Assembly: GCF_002776525.5 (NCBI RefSeq)
Contig: NC_045447.1
Span: 25,518,909-25,582,908 of the forward strand
Length of the DNA stretch: 64,000 nucleotides
Direction of reading: 5' to 3'
Source of the DNA: Piliocolobus tephrosceles
Taxonomy: Eukaryota; Chordata; Mammalia; Primates; Cercopithecidae
The notes beneath the pieces were generated by a model. The model was given only the letters and a program-made list of their open reading frames with translations, was not told the origin of the DNA and did no database searches. A program made the position numbers and the translations under genes. Shown here one piece after another: positions 49,182-60,456 of this stretch; within the stretch, counting starts at the first letter, position 1; every line of letters starts with the position of its first letter.

Positions 49182-49578
49182 AAAACTCATCGTTGATGGA
49201 ATACTACTCAGCCATAAAAAAAAAGGAATGAATTAACGGCATTTGCAGCGACCTGGATGAGATTGGAGACTATTTTTCTAAGTGAAGTAACTCAGGAATG
49301 GAAAACCAAACATTGTATGTTCTCAGCGATACATGGGAGCTAAGCTGAGGACGCAAAGGCATAAGAATGATACAATGGACTTTGGGGACTTGGGGGGAAG
49401 GGTGGGAGGGGGACAAGGGATAAAAGACTACAAATAGGGTGCAGTGAATACTGCTCAGGTTATGGGTGCACCAAAATCTCACAAATCACCACTAAAAATC
49501 TTACTCATGTAACCAAATACCACCTGTACCCCAAGAATCTATGGAAAAATAAAAAATAAAAATAAAACTCATCATTGA
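49182..49578 (+). mobile_element. 5'-truncated L1PA insertion with target-site duplications
   Basis: The body 49197-49562 starts in the ORF2 end (ggaatactactcagccataa) and includes the 3' UTR (gggaggggga type run, catgtaaccaaataccacct) and a short A-rich tail. The flanks aaaactcatcgttga and aaaactcatcattga are 15-bp duplications, and the left edge tttt/aaaa fits the L1 endonuclease site. Dead copy. Confidence 0.92.
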
Positions 49579-50074
49579 ATTGCTGTGGGACTTCTCCCCA
49601 GAAGGAACACAGATTTATTTCCAACTGACCAGGCTCAACTGCCCAAATGCCCTGGACCGGAGAGAAAGAAGGTGTCTTCCATCAGCGTTCCTGAGCCTGA
49701 TAGGAGTGCTTTACACACGCAAAAGGCACAAGCACTTTTCCAACTACCCCTATAAGCATCGCCTTCACATCACCGAGAGGGGAACAGCAAGGAAAAAAAG
49801 TCTATGAGTGGCTAAGCAAAAGCCACTGTCAAGGAAGGCGGTCCAGACACCAGATGGACTTCCGAGTCAAAGCTCTCTGGCAGGCACTTGAAGGATCTCA
49901 AGGAATGCCCAGCCAGCTTCAGCCTCAAGACCGATATCTCAGCCTTCCTGGGAGAAGAAAGTGGTTTTGAGCTCACCTTCCATCCCGATTTTAAAAGCCA
50001 AAGAAGAAGAATCCATCCAACAGCAGAGACATTTGTGCATTTCAAAGACAGCTACCCTCTGTACAGCATCTCTC

Positions 50075-50560
50075 AGGATACAGGCAACTACTCACAACCA
50101 TTCTCTCATGGGATCCTCCCAACAACCCCCTGAGGTAGGAATTATTGACCCCATTTTATAAATGAAGAAACTGAGGCTCAGCGAGGGGACACAATTTTTT
50201 TTTTTTTTTTTTTTTTAGACAGAGTCTCTCTCTGTCACCCAGGCTGGAGTGCTTGGCTCACTGCAACCTCCGCCTCCCAGGTTCAAGTGATTCTCCTGCC
50301 TCAGCCTCCCGAGTAGCTGGGACTATTGGCACGCACCACTACGCCCAGCTAATTTTTGTATTTTTAGTAGAGACGGGGTTTCACCGTGTTAGCCAGGATG
50401 GTCTCGATCTCCTGACCTGGTAATCCACCCACCTTGGCCTCCCAAAGTGCTGGGATTAAAGGCATGAGTCACCATGCCCAGCTGAGGGGACATGATTTAC
50501 TCAAAATCACATAGTTAGAACTCTAACTCAAGACCTCCCAGCTCCACGCTCCATGACTCC
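50075..50560 (-). repeat. MIR SINE split by an Alu
   Basis: ccccattttataaatgaaga and ctgaggctcagcgaggggac before the Alu, and gatttactcaaaatcacata after it, form one reversed MIR. Confidence 0.85.
50195..50483 (-). repeat. Alu, full length
   Basis: T-run head and the end ccaccatgcccagc-type; flanks gaggggacacaattt and gaggggacatgattt mark the insertion into the MIR. Confidence 0.93.
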
Positions 50561-50906
50561 CTTCCATGCAAGCCCAACCACATTGCCTCTGGCACCCAAC
50601 ATATATCAGTTGCTCAGTAAAATTGGATGAATATCAGTTGAATGCCTGAGGCCTGGACACACTGTCTCTTAAACTGCCCTGGTAAGATCCCCTCTCCTCC
50701 TTCTTAGTTCTGGCTTCAAGGAAGAAAGACATTGGTTCCATGAGTGAGAAAAGGTACCACATGGAAAGAGAGTCTGTGTCGATAGGCTAAGTGATCTTGA
50801 CTCCATTGGAAAGGCCTCAGAACTCAGGGCAGAGGCTGGGCCAGGCCTTAGCTGACCCTTGCTGTCTCTCTGAGCTAGGAGGGCACAGCAGCAGCAGGAG
50901 ACTCAC

Positions 50907-50946
50907 CTTCAGGGATGGTATCCTCCTGGTACACAGGCCTGAGCAG
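50907..50946 (-). CDS. RGS3: RGS3 small coding exon (40 nt)
   Basis: Thirteen codons and one base (phase 1) read LLRPVYQEDTIPE. The acceptor is cccttacag/ctg and the donor is gaag/GTGAGT. It encodes residues 199-212 of the PDZ isoform, part of the linker, with a second Tyr in an acidic setting (VYQEDT). At 40 nt, not a multiple of three, its skipping would shift the frame, so it is probably constitutive. Both splice sites are strong and the flanking exons fit in phase. Confidence 0.93.
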
Positions 50947-51837
50947 CTGTAAGGGAAAGACAGGAGAACCGCCTCAGCCCCAGGAGCAGGGCAGGACAGC
51001 CCAGGAGGCTGCTGGACACAGGGGCCCCAGGGGAGAGGAAGTGGAGCACCTCAGGGCACAAGAGAAAAACAGCGGTTCTGGTAACCAGCTGAGGGAGGAG
51101 GCAGGGAGAGAACACAAAATCCCAGAATATTCAAGTTAAAAGAGGCTTTATGGGTTATGAAGTCTAACCCCTTGGCAAGTCCCCAACTTCCTTTACAGCA
51201 GCTCATTCCAAAGTGCATTCCATGGAACACTGGAATGGTAAGACGGTACCAACCACGCCCTCAAGGGTGCCCCCATCAGGCAAGTTTGGGAAATGCGGTG
51301 TTATTTGGGTGACACCACCTGCCAAAAGAGCCTCTACTAGGCTCCTTTGCACTGGGAATCTCCTAGATGAGAAAGAGAGTATGGGATATGTCTCAAGCTT
51401 ATCTGGCCTCAGAACACCTTTTTTCTAGAGTATCTCATGGGACTAATGTTTTGGGGAGTGCACTCCATCATCCCACCATGCAATCATGCAGTGTCTGCTT
51501 TCACCCCTCCTATGATGGGGGCTCACCACCTACCAACACAGCCCATTCCACTGGGGAAAAGCACAGGCTGGTAGAAAGCTGTTCCTTCTGTGAGTTGAAA
51601 TCTTCCAGCCTGTGCATGCCCCTGTTCTTGGATCTGTGCCCCAAGGCCACATAGACCCATCTGTCCTCCCCACAAAGAACAGCCTTGAAGAAGGCAGAGC
51701 TAGCACATACCCCATCTCCTTGCCCAACATCGCAGCCCCTCGCAGGCTCCTCATCACACAACTTTGGGTCTTCAAGTCTTCCTGGCCTCCCACAGGGACC
51801 CAATACCCTTCACCTTCCCCACACCAGCTGTCCATAC
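50947..51837 (-). other. RGS3 intron, 891 bp
   Basis: A short GT-AG intron with no repeat that I recognise and no convincing coding frame. Confidence 0.8.
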
Positions 51838-52189
51838 CTGGCTCCCAGGATTCAGCGGGGCCAGGATGATGTAGTTGGGGTCAGTGGGGGCAGTGGCACG
51901 GGACAGCGCAGGCAGGGTGTGCTGGCCTCCGCGCTTGGCCACCTCGGTGTAGCGCTCCCAGCCGCCAAGCAGCAGCCCATCAGAGCTGTCACATACCAGG
52001 TGGCAGCTGTGGCGCTGCTCTGGCCGTGCCTGGGCCCCATGGGTACAGTTCTTCTCCCGTTTGTTGGGGGGTGACTGGAGGTCATGTGTCGACTTGCAGG
52101 AGGCCCGCCGCAGGACCCCGCCATCTGGTCCTGGCTTGACCTGGGGGACCATGCGCCACACGAGTAGGATGATCTCACTGGGGCAGCTC
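51838..52189 (-). CDS. RGS3: RGS3 coding exon: PDZ end and long linker
   Basis: This is the largest exon in the window at 352 nt: one base of a split Arg codon and 117 codons (residues 82-198), ending in phase 0. The acceptor is cttctag/gagc and the donor is gccag/GTATGG. SCPSEIILLVWRM is the last PDZ strand. The rest is rich in Pro, Gly, Ser, Arg and charged residues, with VCDSSDGLLLGGWERYTEVA and PTDPNYIILAPLNPGSQ as its only hydrophobic runs, and looks largely disordered. It tethers the PDZ to the PH-like segment. DPNYIIL is a possible tyrosine phosphorylation or binding motif, which is my inference. Confidence 0.95.
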
Positions 52190-52986
52190 CTAGAAGTTGG
52201 GGGATCACACAGAGAGGTTGAGCCTGGGGAAAACCAGTATCAGCCAGAGTGAGGGCCCACAGGGCAGGGAGGATGATGGGGGGGAAAAGGAGGCAGATGC
52301 AGCGGGGAAGACCCCAGTGTTGGGGCAGGAAGGGATGCAAGAAGCCATTTAAAGAAGAGACAGCAAATGGGTCACCTAGGTCAATTCCTATTGATGGGCA
52401 GTGGCTGAGAAAGACCCTGAGGTCAATGCCAGGTTCAACAGGAAAGAGTTCCATACTCAATCCATGATGCTTGTCATAAGCAAGATATAAGCAAGTAAAG
52501 CTCGGAGGTCAGCTAAGTGCAAGCCCTCATCTGGCATTCCAGAAGCAGACCTAAAATCAGGCCATCGGGGTGTTACCCTAGGGGATCAAAATTTGGGAGA
52601 CTCCAACATTTTCAAGAATAATTTTTTAATTGTGCAATTGAAACATTTGCAACATCTTCATGTCCTTAAATAACAAATGGACTTAGCTCTAAGGTAGCAG
52701 AAATAATTAGCTAAAGCAGAAAGCAACCCCCTGGTGCCCCATCCTGAACCACAGAGTCTGAGAGCATCTTCCCTGCTGTTTGCTCTGGAATCCGAAAGTG
52801 CTCTGAGCCTGAACCTTCCATTCTCAGGCCAAGAAACAGATTCCTTGAGGAGCAAAAGGAATTGCCTGCTCACAGCTGGGCAAAGGAGGGAGCAGCAAGA
52901 GCTGGGCCAGGCAAGGCAGTGTGCCCAGGGGTGGGGAGGGTGTGCCATCAGCCTGAGGCCCCAGGCCACCCGCTGCCCCCTGTCAC
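52190..52986 (-). other. RGS3 intron, 797 bp
   Basis: A short GT-AG intron without recognised repeats. Its donor, ccg/GTGACA, is weaker than the others in the gene. Confidence 0.8.
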
Positions 52987-53092
52987 CGGATCTCGTGGGC
53001 CAGCTCCACACATTTCCAGTGCTCCACAGGCCTCTCGTTCAGCTGCAGCACCGTGTCCAGCTGCTGCAGCCCTGCCCGTTCTGCCGGACCCC
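52987..53092 (-). CDS. RGS3: RGS3 coding exon: PDZ domain, middle
   Basis: The exon has 106 nt, phase 1 in and phase 2 out, covering residues 46-81 with the split codons. The acceptor is ccctgcag/ggggt and the donor is atccg/GTGACA. It reads GGPAERAGLQQLD, TVLQLNERPVEHW and KCVELAHEIR. GPAERAGL is the typical PDZ turn and alphaA; LDTVLQLNE is strand betaD-E; HWKCVELAHEI is helix alphaB. By alignment with PSD-95 PDZ3, His70 falls at alphaB1, the residue that helps select the ligand. That alignment was made by eye. Confidence 0.95.
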
Positions 53093-53922
53093 CTGCAGGG
53101 ACAAAGAAAAGCCATTCAGGGGCCCCTGAAGCCCAAGACCCCTTCAAAGGACCTGGAGTCCTTTGCTGCCATGGTGACCTCAGACAAGGACCTCCCTTTT
53201 TCTCTAAGTTTGTTCATCTGTGAGATGAGGGGCTGAACTTGGTGCCTCTCAAGAGTCTTTAAAGAAGGCATCCCTTTGCCTTCCCTTCTCCCTGCTTGCC
53301 TCCCCTACTGCTGGCTCACCTCTCTGCAGTCCACCCTTCCACCCAGGCCCTTACCCCTCCCCAGGGCCTTCTACTCCATTGAGAACCTTCCCTAGGGCCA
53401 GGTTCCCACACTCCATTCATTCCTTCTCTGTCAATCATTGTGCACAAACCTCATGCCCACCCCTGTGCAGGCACTGGAAACACCCTGACCACTGAGCCCT
53501 GGCTTCTGTCTTTGAGATGCTCACTCTGTGATTAAGAGAAATCTTCACTTGTAAAAAGTAGGGAAGGATGGCTCTTTTTAAGCGCTGATCAGGCTCAGGA
53601 TAGGATACAATACCAGCTTCAAATAGAGTTCACAAATGACTCTCGTTTTCCCATGCAGCCACTGCTGAAAATATAGGTTTAGTTCCTGTTCAAACTGATT
53701 GGGAAACAAAATATAAAAACCTATTTTCATTTTGATAAAAACAACAAAAAAAGTGGGCATATTTTATAAATGGCAGTTTCACCTATGGTCACTTAAAAAT
53801 ATTTTGAAAAGCCAGGACACTTTGCTCCAGTTTGGGGCTCCCCTTTTAGTTCCAGCCTCTGTTTGCAAAGCCCATATGTGTGGTGGGCAAGGGGAGCTGG
53901 CATCCCCCTGTCACTCACTTAC
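53093..53922 (-). other. RGS3 intron, 830 bp
   Basis: It splits the PDZ domain. There is an AT-rich patch at 53560-53830 and no recognised gene or full repeat. Confidence 0.8.
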
Positions 53923-54004
53923 CAGAATCCACGGCCTGGACTCGGACTGGAGAGTCACAGCAGATGGTGAAGCCAAAGCCGTCCTTTCCCCTCGGAATGG
54001 TGAT
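53923..54004 (-). CDS. RGS3: RGS3 coding exon: PDZ domain, first part
   Basis: The exon has 82 nt: 27 codons plus one base (phase 1). The acceptor is gtcctag/atc and the donor is ttctg/GTAAGTG. It encodes residues 19-45 of the PDZ isoform. ITIPRGKDGFGFTI contains the PDZ carboxylate-binding loop (GFGF, residues 27-30) and strand betaB. CCDSPVRVQAVDS follows and leads to the next strand. In PDZ domains this groove takes the C-terminal residues of a partner; for RGS3 the published partners are ephrin-B proteins. Both N-terminal variants feed into this exon. Confidence 0.96.
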
Positions 54005-57000
54005 CTAGGACACAGTCCTGCCCAGTCACTGCCAGAAGCTGGAGGCTCCGGCCTCTATCCCAAGGTCAGGAAGCCCACAGCCCACCCCTGCCAAGAGCCA
54101 CCCTCCTCTCCAAAGGAATTGGAGCCACAAAGGAGCTGGCCAGTCCCTCAGTGTCCCTATCTCAGCCCAGACAACTTGAGTACTGGGTTGTGGGCCAAGC
54201 AGGAAGGCCAGAGTTCAGCAGGTAAACCCATGCCGATATGGGGAGGACCTGGGATGGACAAGGTCTTGGAAAAGCAAACCTTGCCATCCTGAGCCCCAGC
54301 AGCTCAGCCCTTGACCCAAGGGCCCATCAGCACTGCACAACTCAGCCTCACCTTTGATCCACTGTTTTCCTGGCTCCCTTCCTCCTTTCTCACAGAAGTT
54401 CACAGAGCATTAGCCTGGGGCTGGCCCTGTGCTAAGGGCCCAAAGACAAGACCAGCCTGGTCACTGCTCTCCCAGAGCACAGAGGAGGGAACACTGGGAC
54501 ACACTCACTCCATCTCAGGCCAAGGGTCAGAGGAAGAGAGCTGGGGTTCTGGGGGTCAATCTGTGGCCAGGGCCCCAAGGCATCCAGTGATGACTCCCAG
54601 GTAAGGGGCAGGTAAAGTCACAAATAGGCTTCCTGGCTGAGCCTGAACTAGCCACTGACTCATGTGCCTGCTGAGGCCCATTGGCTTGACAGGTCCACAA
54701 CTCCTACTTTCAGAAGTCCATGAGAGGGCCTTGCCATCTGGATGCTCTTTTCTTTTCAAATTGGCACACAATTATTGAGCTCCTACTGCATGCCAGGCTC
54801 TGCGGACGTACAGAAGCACACAGCCTTGGTCTCTGCCTCCCAGAGGAGCACGAGGGTACACAAACCTCTCCAGAGCAAAGCAGGGCACAGCAGGCACTAA
54901 AGTAAAGCAGGAGGACTGGGCCATTCTCAGTCCTTTATGCTCCGACTGTGGACGCCATGCTCGGCACACGATAGGAATTCAGCAGAGGCTATTGTAGGGA
55001 GGACAACCTAGCAGTTTCCCACCCACAGGAGGATGTAGGGTGGTATGCCAGCCAAGTCTGGCTGCTAAAGACAGCACAAATCAGAAAAGGGATTCAAGGG
55101 GTCCCAAGAGACCCCCTAGAGAAAGTGGGACTTGGGGTAGGCCCTAGTGAGGCACAGGGAAGGGTGTCCCAGGCAAGTTGAAAGAGGCAGCTCAGCAAGC
55201 CTGGAAAAGGTCAAGGGTGCCGGCCTTGTCAGGAGACTTCTGTCTCCTTCCTTTGAGGGTTGTCCCTGCAAGACTGGGCACCTGCACTCATTCACCTGCC
55301 AACCATCCCAGGGCCAGGCATGAGGAAGGTGAGTGGGAGGGAGCCCAGAATGACCAAGGGCTTTGGAAGCTGCAGGGACCTCTGAGGCTCTGCTTCCCAC
55401 CAGCCCCGGGCCTGGATTCAAAGCGAGTTTGTAAAACAGGAAATCTGACAGACAAGGGGAAGGGGGAGGAGGCAGGAAAATACCCTGTTCCCATAAGAAT
55501 TCTGGGAAAACACGCAGCTAAGACAGGAAGAGAAAAAAATGGAAAGAAAGAAAGAAAAACAAACGCGGGTGTGAGTATGGAAAGCTGGGGGAAAGGAGCA
55601 GCCACTCGTTGCCAGGCCCGCCTGAGGCCAGGGAAGACGCCAGGAGCCTGGCCCCCTCCATGGAACCAGCGAGGATTTTTTTAGGGGTCTCACAAGCCAA
55701 CCCTCAACCTAAGCACAAGCCGGGGTCCCAAAGCCCATCCAGCACTTCCCCACCCCTACCCCACCCAGGGCCAAAGCCCCCTGCATAGAAAATCCATGCC
55801 GGCACCCTGGGCTCTGGATGGCCAGTTTTGGGGCAGTAGCTGGAGAGTGGGGTCTGGGGAGGAGTGTGCTCCAAGAAAACAGCCTCCTCCTCCCACACCC
55901 AGACCCCACATCCAAGCAGGACTGTGGGCTGGGGCCCCTTACTCTCCTGTGCCAGCCCAGACCACAGTCCAAGCCAGTTGGGGGTGTGAAGGAGCGGAAG
56001 AGGAGAGGGTGCCAGGAGGCAAGCTCACCTTCTAGCTCGGAGGAAGCAGAATTATGCTCTGTCCACCATGATCACTGACCACACTGAGAGGGTAGTGTCC
56101 AAAGAACCTGACCATCCCTACAGCCCCCAGGGAAATGAGTACACCCATTTTACAGAAAGGAGATAAGATCCGAAGTGCCACCTCCTCCACCCTCCTGCTT
56201 TCAGCCCTGCTCTGACCAGGAGGTGAAGGGAGCAGCCCTGCCCCAAGTCCTTGGCAGCTTCTGACAGAGCCTGTCCTTCCTGCAGGTGGTTCTCACTCTT
56301 TCCTGTCCAGGGCAGGAACAGCCACTGCTCCCAGGTCTCACCCATGCCAGCCCCTCACTTCTGTTCTCCTGTCTAGTTTCTGCTCCTCTGTGCTGCCTAG
56401 ACTGTAATCCCCAAATGCCACCATGTATTAAACACCTCCTAGATAGATATGCACAGCAGATGCTGAGCCAGGCTCTTCGCACACATCATCCCATTCACTC
56501 CCACGGCACCATCGCTGGATTTCATTATCCCTATTTTACTGACTGACTAGGAGATAAAGGCTCAGAGAGGAACAGTGACTTGCTCAAAAGCTGCAGCTAA
56601 AGAGGAGCAGAGCTAGATTTGAGCTCAGACCTGACCAAAAGCTTGCTGCTCTCAATTCGGCACTGGTTTCTAACACAGAAACCATCTTGAACTCTGAGTC
56701 CCTGAGCCCTAGGTCTAGCCCACAATTGCTCCTGGCCCCACGCTGATGGTGAGCATGCCCCATCTTCTAGCCCATAGCCCCAAGGTGACCAAGAACTTCT
56801 AGATGTCCCATCCCCAGTGCTCTCTCTGTCTCACCACTCTGTCATCCAGATGCTAGTGTCACAGGGGCTGCTTTTCCCAGCTCCGGGAGGGCAGGAAACA
56901 CAGAGTGGGGCCTGCAGGGCAGAGCCTCAGAGCTGGGGAGGGCTAGAGAGAGAATATTGGGTCCCCTAGCAGGCAGGTGTGTGGGGGGGCGGGGCGCAGA

Positions 57001-57828
57001 GGCCCCTCTGGGCATCCTCCTGGGACCTAAGCACTGCCTGTCAGAGGAGTCAGGACCCACAGTCCAGTCTGGTCATTAAAACAAACAGAGGGGCTTCTCT
57101 ATGTGATTTTTTAAAACTCAGAACAATTTCAGAACTCCCTTTCAGATTAGATATCACTTGCCTTTACCATCCCTGATCCCATTCCTATTTTATGAGAAAA
57201 AATGGTCCATTACAGTTCTAGAAGAGGCACAGGGGGGCTAATGGGATCATCATGGCCCACTCTGCCCGCTTTCCAAGACCGGAGGCTGAGGCCAAACCCT
57301 CACTGTAAAGTTGGATTCCAAAGCCAAAGGAATCCTGAGCCATAGTGAGGCATCAGCAGTAGAGGGGAGGAAAGTTATATGTATGTACATAAACATGAAA
57401 ACACCCGACCTCACATACGAGCACACGCCAATACACACACGCACAGGGGGCAGAATGGGCACTGCTGTCCCATCAGAAGCAGGAAAGTTAGCAAAAATAC
57501 AAACTCTGCTCCCAGCTGCTCCGCAACCATGGCATTTTCAATCTCACACCCACAGCCCCTCCCCAAATAAAAAGAACAGAAAGCTAGCTGGATTATCTCA
57601 CCAAAAACACCACCCAGCCAGTGGTTAGTACTCCACACAGAGCTGGGCCCTAAAGGGGCCTTGGGTCCAGCTCCTGCCTCTATCCTCCTCCCCCATATCC
57701 AAGTGTGCCTGCAGGGAGTAGGAGTGGGTAACAGAAGACCTTGTTGGGAGCAAGATCCTGCTCAGATGATCCCTCTACCCCCATCCCTGAACACTCCACA
57801 GGCTCCCCACAAGAGGCCAAGCACCCAC
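54005..57828 (-). other. RGS3 intron below the internal promoter, 3.8 kb
   Basis: This is the first intron of the PDZ isoform; for the long isoform the intron runs on to 61309. It holds a MIR (56420-56650) and L2/MIR-like traces near 54390 and 54770, and no Alu. The long plus-strand open frame 53732-54292 crosses the PDZ exon on the opposite strand and is chance. Confidence 0.8.
56420..56650 (-). repeat. MIR SINE
   Basis: tattaaacacctcctagata, ccctattttactgactgact and ctagatttgagctcagacct in reversed MIR order. Confidence 0.85.
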
Positions 57829-57882
57829 CTGGCGGTAGCGGCGCTCCGAGCACACCTTGCAGAGCCCATTGAAGCGGTTCAT
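57829..57882 (-). CDS. RGS3: RGS3 alternative first coding exon (PDZ-RGS3 N-terminus)
   Basis: The coding part has 54 nt, 18 codons: MNRFNGLCKVCSERRYRQ, then the donor cgccag/GTGGGT in phase 0. The start is the first in-frame ATG after an in-frame stop at 58021-58023, and its context gcc ATG a is favourable (G at -3). This is the N-terminus I remember for the 917-residue PDZ-RGS3 isoform. The peptide holds a CxxC pair (C8, C11) and a basic RRYR run. It splices to the PDZ exon at 53923-54004, as the long-isoform exon 61310-61365 does, so the two N-termini are alternatives made by promoter choice. Confidence 0.93.
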
Positions 57883-57914
57883 GGCTGCAGGTCCTGCCTC
57901 AGCTGCCGCTCCAT
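57879..57914 (-). other. Upstream ORF 2, stop codon overlapping the PDZ-RGS3 start
   Basis: This frame has an ATG, ten more sense codons (peptide MERQLRQDLQP) and a TGA. The stop shares two bases with the main ATG in the string ATGA. Its own ATG has G at +4 but T at -3, so it is a middling start. The geometry favours termination followed by re-initiation at the main ATG. It depends on the leader starting above 57914. Confidence 0.45.
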
Positions 57915-57959
57915 GAAAACCCAGCTCTCCCCCAGCAGCGGGAGCCCACACTGGACCCG

Positions 57960-57971
57960 TCAGCCTGGCAT
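57960..57971 (-). other. Upstream ORF 1 in the PDZ-RGS3 leader (Met-Pro-Gly-stop)
   Basis: A minimal open frame, ATG CCA GGC TGA, lies 78 nt above the main start codon. It would be in the leader if transcription begins near 58088. I see no sign that the peptide matters; it may only delay ribosomes. Confidence 0.4.
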
Positions 57972-58111
57972 GAGCACCCTGGGAAGCCCGCCCCACAGAA
58001 GAATGGCAGGAAATCACCTCTCACCTCCCCAAGCCCTGTCTGTGCTGTGTGCCTCTGCACGATAAGCCTGAAGGCTTCCTGAAACCTCAGAATGACAAGG
58101 AAGAGGGAGAG

Positions 58112-58118
58112 TTTTATA
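58112..58118 (-). promoter_or_regulatory. TATA-like box of the internal PDZ-RGS3 promoter (candidate)
   Basis: The minus strand reads TATAAAA here, 230 bp upstream of the PDZ-RGS3 start codon. A start site about 30 bp downstream would fall near 58088, giving a leader of about 205 nt. A GC-rich block (58149-58165, ccccgccgggcccgggg on the minus strand) lies just upstream. The need for a promoter between 61310 and 57882 follows from the known isoform that starts with the exon below. The exact start site is inferred. Confidence 0.45.
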
Positions 58119-58459
58119 TTAAAATTCCTGTCAACTAGTTAGTATTCCCCGGGCCCGGCGGGGAGAGGGCCCCTTTGTTCTGGCTGCATTCTCCGCCATG
58201 GGCCACTTTGTGATTCCAATGTTCTCACAAACACCCCTCCGAACCCAGGCAGAAAACGCAGCTGCTCTATAACAACTCCTCCTCCCCCTGCAAGTCCCAG
58301 TGTCCCTACTGGAAATCCAGGAGACTACCCCAGCCTAAAGAATCCAAGGACACCTTAGGGGGTTACACTCACAGACATCCCATCTCAAGACAGGGAACAT
58401 AACACATTTAGAGTCTGAAGACCTGCCTGCCACTTGGAAACTACTTAAAAGTCAGTTTC

Positions 58460-58756
58460 GGCCAGGCGCGGTGGCTCATGCCTATAATCTCAACACTTTG
58501 GAAGGCCAAGGCAGGTGGATCACTTGGGGTCAGGAGTTCGAGACCAGCCTGGTCAACATGGTAAAACCTTGTCTCTACTTTAAAAATACAAAAATTAGCT
58601 GGGCGTGGTGGCAGGCACCTGTAGTCCTAGCTACTCGGGAGGCTGAGGCAGGAGAATCGCTTGAACCCAGGAGGCAGAGGTTGCAGTGAGCTGAAATCAC
58701 ACCACAGCACTCCAGCCTAAGCGACAGAGCAAGACTCTGTCTCAAAAAACAAAAAA
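58460..58756 (+). repeat. Alu, full length
   Basis: Starts ggccaggcgcggtggctcat and ends ctgtctcaaaaaacaaa. Flanks aaagtcagttt and aaagtcaattt are target-site duplications. Confidence 0.93.
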
Positions 58757-58829
58757 GTCAATTTATTTGTCTTTTGTCCATGGAAGTGGGTTGCTGTCAG
58801 GATCTGGTGATACATGGACCATCAAGTCA

Positions 58830-58955
58830 AATGTAGAAGGGATTTCCAGGCCATCAGACAATCCAGCCTCCTCATCTTACTGACAAACAAACTGAGGCCT
58901 GGAGAGGTTATGATCAAACAGCAGGGCAGTGTGGGGCTAGGACCAGAACCCGGGT
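58830..58955 (-). repeat. MIR SINE fragment
   Basis: ctcatcttactgacaaacaa and actgaggcctggagaggtta are reversed MIR phrases. Confidence 0.65.
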
Positions 58956-59999
58956 CCTACTTCCTGCCTGGCAGTCCCAGGATAGCATCCTGCAGAGCAG
59001 CACATGGTGAGCCCAGCTGCTTTTGCCCATCTCAGAGCCCCTGGGGAAGCCCAGCCACGCACTCAAGTCCTTGATGACAGAGGGTTCCTTGGTTCAGCCC
59101 AGCTTTTGTTGCTGTGTGACTGTGGGCAGGTCACCTAGGTTTCTGGGCCTCCATCTCCCCACGTGCACAGCACAGGAGCTGAAGAGATAGACTCCGGGGG
59201 CTCTCCCTGAGCCACAGCCAAGCCTCTGACAAGGACACCCTCTTTGCTGAGTCCCACAGACATCTCTGAGCGCGCAAGCTCAGGAAAATCCAATACACCT
59301 CAGAAAAAGGCCCCCAGGGGCTCGAGGCCTGTGTGCAGAATCCAACACGCAGCAGGATTTTACAAGCCACCAAGAAACCTATGATGTTGGAGGAAGCAAA
59401 CTTATGGTGTTGACACCCATGTAATTTCCATGAATCATGAGGCAGACCCCCTGATCACCATGCTCTCTGTGCGTGGCAAGTAGAGAGACAGGGGGAAAGG
59501 TCTTTGCAGTTCCCCACAGAAGGCAGAGGAAAGCTTTTCAACTAATGAAGCCACAGAAAACAAACCTGACAAGTTACTCCTGGCAAGTTTCTTTGTCTAA
59601 CCCAGTCGCAGCTAGACACATGTGCCTGGTAAACTGAAATTACTTAAAACTAAAGTTGACACTCAGTTCCCCGGTCACACCAGCCACATTACAAGTGCTC
59701 AGTGGCCACAGGTGGCAGGTGGCACCACACCGGCCAGCACAGCTCTAGACTGCTCCATGGGGAAGGGCCTTGGACAGGTCCGGAAATGCATCCCAGCACC
59801 TAGCACAGGGCCCAGCCCTAGGTGTAAATATTTAATGAATGATGAATAAGTGAATGACTTGAGTCAGTGAACATGAAAATGTTTGGTACATTGTAATATG
59901 CCGATATTGTGTAATATGTAAGATACTATTAGGAACTACAGCAACGTTGTATATTCCCAGGTAGGCCATGCACAGGAGGCAGTGTGCCACAGCACACTG

Positions 60000-60180
60000 A
60001 AAAGGCAGCCAGCCCTCACTCAGAGCCTGCCTTCACCACCTGCCAGCTGTGTGGCCACGGAGAGGGCCTAATGCTCTGAACCGTGTATGTCCCTCTCATC
60101 TGTGAGATGCCAAAGTAACACCTGCCTCAGAGTGGGCAGTTAAGATTAGGTAAAAGCACCTGGTATACAGGGGCTAATGA
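60000..60180 (+). repeat. MIR SINE
   Basis: cacctgccagctgtgtggcc and ctcatctgtgagatgccaaa, ending acctggtatacaggggcta, follow MIR. Confidence 0.75.
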
Positions 60181-60198
60181 ATTGCTGGGAGTTTGTTT

Positions 60199-60456
60199 TG
60201 GCTGGAATGCAGTGGTGCGATCTCGGCTCACTGCAACTTCCACCTCCCAGGTTCAAGCAATTCTTCTGCCTCAGCCTCCCAAGTAGCTGAGACTACAGGT
60301 ACCCGCCACCGTACCTGGCTAATTTTTGTGTTTTTAGTAGAGACAGGGTTTCACCATATTGGCCAGGCTGGTCTTGAACTCCTGACCTCAAGTGATCCAC
60401 CCACCTCAGCCTCCCAAAGTGCTGGAATTACAGGCGTAAGCCACCACGGCCGGCCT
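60199..60456 (-). repeat. Alu, lacking its poly(A) side
   Basis: Begins at ggctggaatgcagtggtgcg without a T-run and ends ccaccacggccggcc. The next Alu follows with no gap. Confidence 0.9.

Larger units (their letters stand above)
45073..50906 (-). other. RGS3 intron, 5.8 kb
   Basis: It contains two antisense-to-plus Alus, a truncated L1PA, MIRs, a 27-bp T-run (48072-48098) and a short 32-bp tandem duplication. The segments 46580-47270 and 48490-49180 show no recognised feature. Confidence 0.8.

Noticed and set aside
53732..54292. 186-codon plus-strand open frame
   Set aside because: It is the antisense shadow of the PDZ exon 53923-54004 and its intron flanks.
57775..58017. 45-codon N-terminal extension in frame with the PDZ-RGS3 start
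   Set aside because: The frame is open from the stop at 58021-58023, but there is no ATG in it; the only start is a GTG. The ATG at 57882 has a good context and matches the known protein.
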